A DNA stretch of 64,000 bases from Stenotrophomonas sp. UBA2629. GTDB lineage: Bacteria > Pseudomonadota > Gammaproteobacteria > Xanthomonadales > Xanthomonadaceae. The stretch covers positions 29,488-93,487 of the forward strand of contig DEOB01000005.1 of assembly GCA_002359895.1 (NCBI GenBank), written 5' to 3'. The position numbers and the translations under genes were made by a program. Below, piece after piece: positions 59,951-64,000 of the stretch; position 1 is the stretch's first letter; every line of letters starts with the position of its first letter. Under the pieces are notes generated by a model, which saw nothing but the letters and a program-made list of their open reading frames with translations, did no database searches and had not been told where the DNA came from.

Positions 59951-62185
59951 CTAGAACTCCTGCCAATCATTGCTGGTCGCCAGTGGTGCACGCGCGGTCG
60001 GGCTGGGAATGGCGCGCAGGGCGGGGCGGGGGCGCGGCGCCGGCTTGGGGGCGCTTGTTGCGGCAGCACGGGCCAGGGAGGCGCTGAGGCTGTCGGACAG
60101 GCGGAACTGCGCCACTGCGTCGGTGAGTTGCTGGGCCTGGTCTTCCATGGAGCGCGCAGCGGCGGTGGCTTCTTCCACCAGTGCGGCGTTCTGCTGGGTG
60201 CTCTCGTCCATCTGCATGACGGTCTGGTTGACCTGTTCAATGCCTGCGCTCTGCTCCTGCGAGGCGCCGGAAATGTCGGCCATGATCGTGGTCACACGCT
60301 GCACCGAGTTGACGATTTCATCCATGGTGCTGCCGGCGTTGCGCACCAGTTGTGAGCCCTCTGACACCTTGTGCACGGAGTCGTCGATCAGTGACTTGAT
60401 CTCTTTGGCCGCCGAGGCCGACCGCTGCGCCAAGGTGCGCACTTCGGTGGCGACGACTGCAAAACCACGGCCTTGGTCGCCTGCACGCGCCGCTTCCACC
60501 GCTGCGTTGAGCGCGAGGATGTTGGTCTGGAAGGCGATGCCGTCGATGACGCTGATGATGTCGGCGATGCGCTGCGAGGACTGCTCGATGGAGGTCATGG
60601 TGGCGACGACCTGGCTGACTGCCGCACCTCCCTTGGCGGCCACTTCAGCGGCGCCGCGTGCGAGTTGATCGGCCTGGCGCGCGTGCTCGGCATTCTGGCG
60701 CACGGTGGAGGTGAGTTCCTCCATGGAGGCGGCTGTTTCTTCCAGGTTGGCGGCTTGTTGCTCGGTGCGGCGCGAGAGGTCGCTGTTGCCGGTGGCGATC
60801 TCGCTGGCCGACAGACTGATGCTACCGCTGGAAGCCTGGATGCGCGAGACGATGGCGGCCAGCTGGTCCATGCTGGCGTTGCCGTCATCGCGCATGCGGG
60901 CGAACACGCCATGGAAATCACCTTCCATGCGCTGGGTCAGGTCGCCTTGGGCGATGGCCTGCAGCAGGTGCGAGAGGTGGCCGAGATTGGTCTCGGTGGT
61001 TTCCATCAGTGAGTTGAGCCCGCCGACCATGTCGCGGAAATCGTGTTCGAACTGGTCTGCGTCACCGCGCTGGCTGAAGTCGCCGATTGCGGCTGCACCG
61101 GACAGGCGTTTGATCTCGCTGTTGATTGCCGACAGGCTGGCTTTGGTGCTGTCCATGGCATCGGTGATGACGGCTTTTTCGCCGGGCAGACGATCCATGT
61201 CCACCGACAGATCACCCCGCGCGTAATGGCGCATCACCTCCACCGCGCGCATTTTGACGCCGATGTGCTGGGCGACAACGGCGTTGACTTCGCGCACCAT
61301 GCGCCCGTATTCGCCGGGGAAGCGGGTCTCGTCAATGCGGAAGCTGATCTGCCCTTCGTCATGTTCGCGCGCCAGCTCCACCTGGGCGGCGATGACGGCT
61401 TTGAGCTGGTTCTGCATGCGCTGCATGGTGGCCAGCAGTTGCCCGACCTCACCCTTGCGGCGGGTGTCGATGACGCCATCCAGGCGACCACTGGCCACTT
61501 CGTCAGCGGTGCGCAGCGCGTCGCGAACGGGGCCGACGATGGAGCGCACGATGACTACCGCCATCACCGCCGATGCAGCGCCCAGCAGCAGCATGAACAC
61601 AAGAATCGCGCTGATGCTGCGGGCTTGCGTGGTGGCTGCGGCGGCCGTCTCCCGGTCCAGCGCGGACACCACGTAGCTGCTGAGTTTTTCGACATCCTCG
61701 AACAGGTTGCGACGCGCGATGCGGGACTGGTCATTGGAAATGGCCTGTGCCGCGTCGAATTCACCATTGGCGATGGCCTTGGCCATCAGCTCGTGGGCAT
61801 CCAGATAGACCTGTGTGGTCTGCTGCATTTTGGCGGCTAGCGCTTTCTGCTCGTCACTGGCGGGCAGGGCTTCGTATTGTTTGCTGTGTTCGGCCAGCTT
61901 CTGCCGCTGGTCGGTGATGCGTTGTTCGTATTCGGCGACAAACGCCGGCTCCTGCAGATGTGAGAGCTGCGAAAGCTCGGCGATGCGGATTTCGGCCAGA
62001 TCAGAACGAATGCGGTCCAGGTATTGCACGGCAGGCATGTAGCGGGTGCTGACCGTATCCATCTGCGCGCTTGCCTGTTTCAGGCGGACGACGGCAAAGC
62101 CTCCCATCACCAGGGTGGCAAGCGTGGTGAGGGTGAAGGCGATTGCGAGCTTTCGGCTGATCGTGAGGTTGCGTAAGAACTCCAT
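59951..62185 (-). CDS. methyl-accepting chemotaxis protein
   Basis: The protein has 744 residues. The first membrane helix (IAFTLTTLATLVMGGFAVV, about 15-33), a periplasmic four-helix-bundle ligand domain (to ~190), the second helix (ILVFMLLLGAASAVMAVVIV, about 193-212) and several HAMP-like repeats (to ~470) come in order. The signalling domain has the conserved tip SVIDGIAFQTNILALNAAVE. The protein ends in NDWQEF, resembling the CheR/CheB tether pentapeptide (WxxF). The long stretch between helix 2 and the kinase-control tip suggests a poly-HAMP stalk. Ligand unknown. Confidence 0.93.
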   Translation of the reverse strand: MEFLRNLTISRKLAIAFTLTTLATLVMGGFAVVRLKQASAQMDTVSTRYMPAVQYLDRIRSDLAEIRIAELSQLSHLQEPAFVAEYEQRITDQRQKLAEHSKQYEALPASDEQKALAAKMQQTTQVYLDAHELMAKAIANGEFDAAQAISNDQSRIARRNLFEDVEKLSSYVVSALDRETAAAATTQARSISAILVFMLLLGAASAVMAVVIVRSIVGPVRDALRTADEVASGRLDGVIDTRRKGEVGQLLATMQRMQNQLKAVIAAQVELAREHDEGQISFRIDETRFPGEYGRMVREVNAVVAQHIGVKMRAVEVMRHYARGDLSVDMDRLPGEKAVITDAMDSTKASLSAINSEIKRLSGAAAIGDFSQRGDADQFEHDFRDMVGGLNSLMETTETNLGHLSHLLQAIAQGDLTQRMEGDFHGVFARMRDDGNASMDQLAAIVSRIQASSGSISLSASEIATGNSDLSRRTEQQAANLEETAASMEELTSTVRQNAEHARQADQLARGAAEVAAKGGAAVSQVVATMTSIEQSSQRIADIISVIDGIAFQTNILALNAAVEAARAGDQGRGFAVVATEVRTLAQRSASAAKEIKSLIDDSVHKVSEGSQLVRNAGSTMDEIVNSVQRVTTIMADISGASQEQSAGIEQVNQTVMQMDESTQQNAALVEEATAAARSMEDQAQQLTDAVAQFRLSDSLSASLARAAATSAPKPAPRPRPALRAIPSPTARAPLATSNDWQEF

Positions 62186-62499
62186 CTCTTGCTCTCCGAA
62201 TCGATTGCTGATTGAACCGCGGTGGGCGGCTGGTCTCCTGTTAGGAGGCGCCGCCAGGAGGCGTGCATATCACCGCGCACAACGATGCGGTCAAAGGCGC
62301 TATCGGCGTTTTCACGGAGTTGCTGTAGGAGATTTGGTGGGGGAATTCTTAAGGATTCAGCGCAGTTCTTCACGCGACGATCATTCGCCGCCCGGTCCTG
62401 CTACGCGCAGGCAAAACTCTTACGAGCGCGGGTGATTTCTACCAGACCCAGCCGACCGCCTTGCGGGTGAATTCACGCAGTGGGAGGCGTGGTCATCCC
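62186..62499. other. intergenic region upstream of the chemoreceptor
   Basis: 314 bp without a recognised gene. It contains the sigma-28-like promoter at 62300-62327. The short open frames present are not supported by any similarity I can recognise. Confidence 0.5.
62300..62327 (-). promoter_or_regulatory. possible sigma-28 (FliA) promoter
   Basis: On the minus strand, TACAGCAA (62320-62327) and GCCGATAG (62300-62307), 12 nt apart, resemble the flagellar sigma-28 consensus TAAAGTTT-N11-GCCGATAA. Chemoreceptor genes commonly use this promoter. It would give a leader of about 105 nt. Confidence 0.4.
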
Positions 62500-63699
62500 T
62501 CACCAATGGTCTTCGAGATGCTGCGGGCGGCAGGCAAACCACGCGGCAATGAGCAGCACCGTTGCGCACAGGGCCAAAAAGGCGAAGGGCAGGGTCCAGT
62601 CATTGGTGCGGCCATGCAGCCAGCCAAACAGCACCGGCCCGATGCAGGCAAAGCTGTAGCCAACACCCTGCATGAAGCCGGACAGTGCGGCAGAGCCGGC
62701 GGGGGTGCGGGTACGCAGGTTGATCAGGGTCAGGGCCAGCGGGAAGGTGGACGGCCCCAGGCCAAGCAGCGTGGCCCACAGCAACGGCGCGCTCATCGGC
62801 GCCCACAGCAGGCCTGCGAATGCGGTGAGGTTGATGGCAAAGGCCAGTGCCACGATGGGGAAAGGGTTGCGCAGGCGTACTGCCAAGGCCGGCATCAGTA
62901 GCGAGGGCACCAGTCCCAGTGCCGAGAACACGGCCACCGTGACGCCGCCGAATGCGGGCGAGGCGCCGGCCTCGATCATCATTTTGGGCAGCCAGGTGAA
63001 CATGGAGTAGGTGATCAGCGAGGTCATGCCGAACATCAACGCCAGGCCCCAACCCAATGATGTGCGCCAGACTTTGCCAGGGGCGTGGCTGGGCGCATTG
63101 TGGGCTTCCGGGCTGCGGGTGCTGCGTGACAGCAGCAGCCAGGGCAGCATGGCTGCCAGTGAAAGCAGGGCCCACATGCCCAGCGAGATACGCCAGTCGT
63201 AGGCTTCGGCCATGGGCACCGCCAGCAAGGCCGGGATCATGGTGCCGGCCTGCAGCACGGTGATGTACAGCGTGCTCATGGTGCCCACGCGGTCGGCGAA
63301 ATAACGCTTCACCAGCGGCGGCACCACCACGTTGCCAATGCCCATGCCGGCCAGTGCGACACCCGAACCGACCAGCAACGTGCCGACGTTGCCGGCGCTG
63401 GCGCGGATCAACAGACCCAGCGTTGCCAGGCCCATGGCCAGCAGTGCCGTGCGCTCCAGCCCGATGCGCCGCGCCAGTGCAGGAGTGGACAGGCCGAACA
63501 GTGCGAATGCCGCGGTCGGCATCATGCCCAGCACGCCGGTCATGGTGCTGCCGAAGTTGAAGACCTTTTCCAGCTGATCCAGCAGCGGCGTGAGCGACGT
63601 CACCGCGGTGCGCAGGTTGACGGCAGCCAGCACGATGGCGAAGAACGCCAGCACGCGGCCGCGCAGCAATGGATGTGTGGGGGAGGTGGTGTTGGTCAT
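62500..63699 (-). CDS. MFS transporter, CynX/NimT family
   Basis: The protein has 399 residues and twelve predicted membrane helices. The N-terminal VLAAVNLRTAVTSLTPLLD is the signature of the CynX/NimT (YeaN) family, whose known members handle cyanate or nitroimidazoles. Other segments such as GIGNVVVPPLVKRYF fit. ATG at 63699 (MTNTTSPTHPLLRG) is chosen; the frame is open much further upstream into low-similarity DNA. Substrate unknown. No regulator gene is adjacent in the window. Confidence 0.85.
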   Translation of the reverse strand: MTNTTSPTHPLLRGRVLAFFAIVLAAVNLRTAVTSLTPLLDQLEKVFNFGSTMTGVLGMMPTAAFALFGLSTPALARRIGLERTALLAMGLATLGLLIRASAGNVGTLLVGSGVALAGMGIGNVVVPPLVKRYFADRVGTMSTLYITVLQAGTMIPALLAVPMAEAYDWRISLGMWALLSLAAMLPWLLLSRSTRSPEAHNAPSHAPGKVWRTSLGWGLALMFGMTSLITYSMFTWLPKMMIEAGASPAFGGVTVAVFSALGLVPSLLMPALAVRLRNPFPIVALAFAINLTAFAGLLWAPMSAPLLWATLLGLGPSTFPLALTLINLRTRTPAGSAALSGFMQGVGYSFACIGPVLFGWLHGRTNDWTLPFAFLALCATVLLIAAWFACRPQHLEDHW

Positions 63700-64000
63700 G
63701 GAGCGTTCTTCACAGGTAGCGTTGCGGCCCAGGCCTATGACGGCACGGGCAGGCGAGATCGGGTGGCGATGAGGAAGCGGGGTCGCCGTGCAAGCAGGCA
63801 GGCCGGGCAATCGCAGGCGCGCATTGTACGTGCCGTGCCGTGAATGGGATGCCGCTGCGCCGCCGATGGCCTGATACGGCACGGTGCCCGTGATGCTTGG
63901 CCGGGGAGGCGGCGCAAAGAAAGTCGTGCAAAGAAAAAAGGCCTGGAAATGCGCGTGCATTTCCAGACCTTTGATCATCCTTGGTCGGGGAGACAGGATT
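63700..64000. other. intergenic end of the window
   Basis: 301 bp without a recognised gene. Apart from the terminator at 63931-63972, no promoter, repeat or RNA gene stands out. Confidence 0.5.
63931..63972 (-). terminator. terminator of a gene beyond the right edge
   Basis: GCCTGGAAATG and CATTTCCAGAC form a long stem (with one mismatch), extended by AAAGG/CCTTT. On the minus strand it is followed by TTTTTTCTTT, so a minus-strand gene probably ends just right of position 64000. Confidence 0.75.

Overview
The window is high-GC chromosomal DNA from a gammaproteobacterium of the Xanthomonadaceae (Stenotrophomonas / Xanthomonas / Pseudoxanthomonas / Lysobacter group). I infer this from several things together: a bifunctional ThrA-ThrB-ThrC operon with a Thr-rich leader peptide, a compact his operon led by a small TrpR/YerC-type regulator, a PsrA-like regulator in front of inverted-domain fad genes, the rlmN-pilF-rodZ-yfgM-bamB-der block, and a TonB receptor with an STN domain beside FecI/FecR genes. 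No genus is claimed.

Layout. 1-5114: threonine operon with an attenuation leader. 5301-6059: FNR-type regulator divergent from hisS. 6170-15159: hisS, a terminator, then a promoter whose -10 box lies under a TrpR-operator-like site, then hisR(yerC)-hisGDCBHAFIE, nearly all genes overlapping by a few bases. 15383-18511: secreted metallophosphoesterase, secreted caspase-like (C13) protein and a DUF4124 protein. 18687-19307: two tandem tRNA-Ala(GGC)/tRNA-Glu(TTC) pairs. 19744-24169: psrA-fadB-fadA beta-oxidation operon with a PsrA box. 24281-31015: ndk, rlmN, pilF, rodZ, yfgM, bamB, der. 31316-38700: moeB with N-terminal rhodanese, Kef-type antiporter, folD, guaB, guaA.

38701-43423 is a small decayed accessory island directly behind guaA, a known integration hotspot. 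It holds a truncated P4-type integrase, an IS4-like transposase relic, an HlyD fragment, an AT-richer SGNH-hydrolase/TPR gene split at a run of nine G, and an IS3-family element with a frameshifted transposase. Two near-identical 23-bp insertion-sequence ends in inverted orientation bracket the SGNH gene.

43577-64000 returns to native DNA. It holds a TetR-MFS pair sharing an operator, dxs, an HNH endonuclease, an acyl-CoA dehydrogenase and a LEA2-type lipoprotein. A five-gene surface-signalling and catabolic operon follows (STN TonB receptor, ECF sigma factor, FecR, periplasmic amidohydrolase, periplasmic AbgB-like M20 peptidase). The window ends with tRNA-Ala(CGC), a chemoreceptor and a CynX-type transporter.

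The most interesting points are: (1) both tRNA promoters have a perfect 7-bp inverted repeat with a 7-nt A-rich loop filling the spacer between -35 and -10; (2) the G9 tract that puts the SGNH gene out of frame, where loss of one G restores it; (3) the TonB-ECF-FecR-amidohydrolase-M20 operon as a substrate-sensing uptake and hydrolysis system; (4) the TrpR-like operator on the his promoter; (5) the IS-bracketed relic at guaA.
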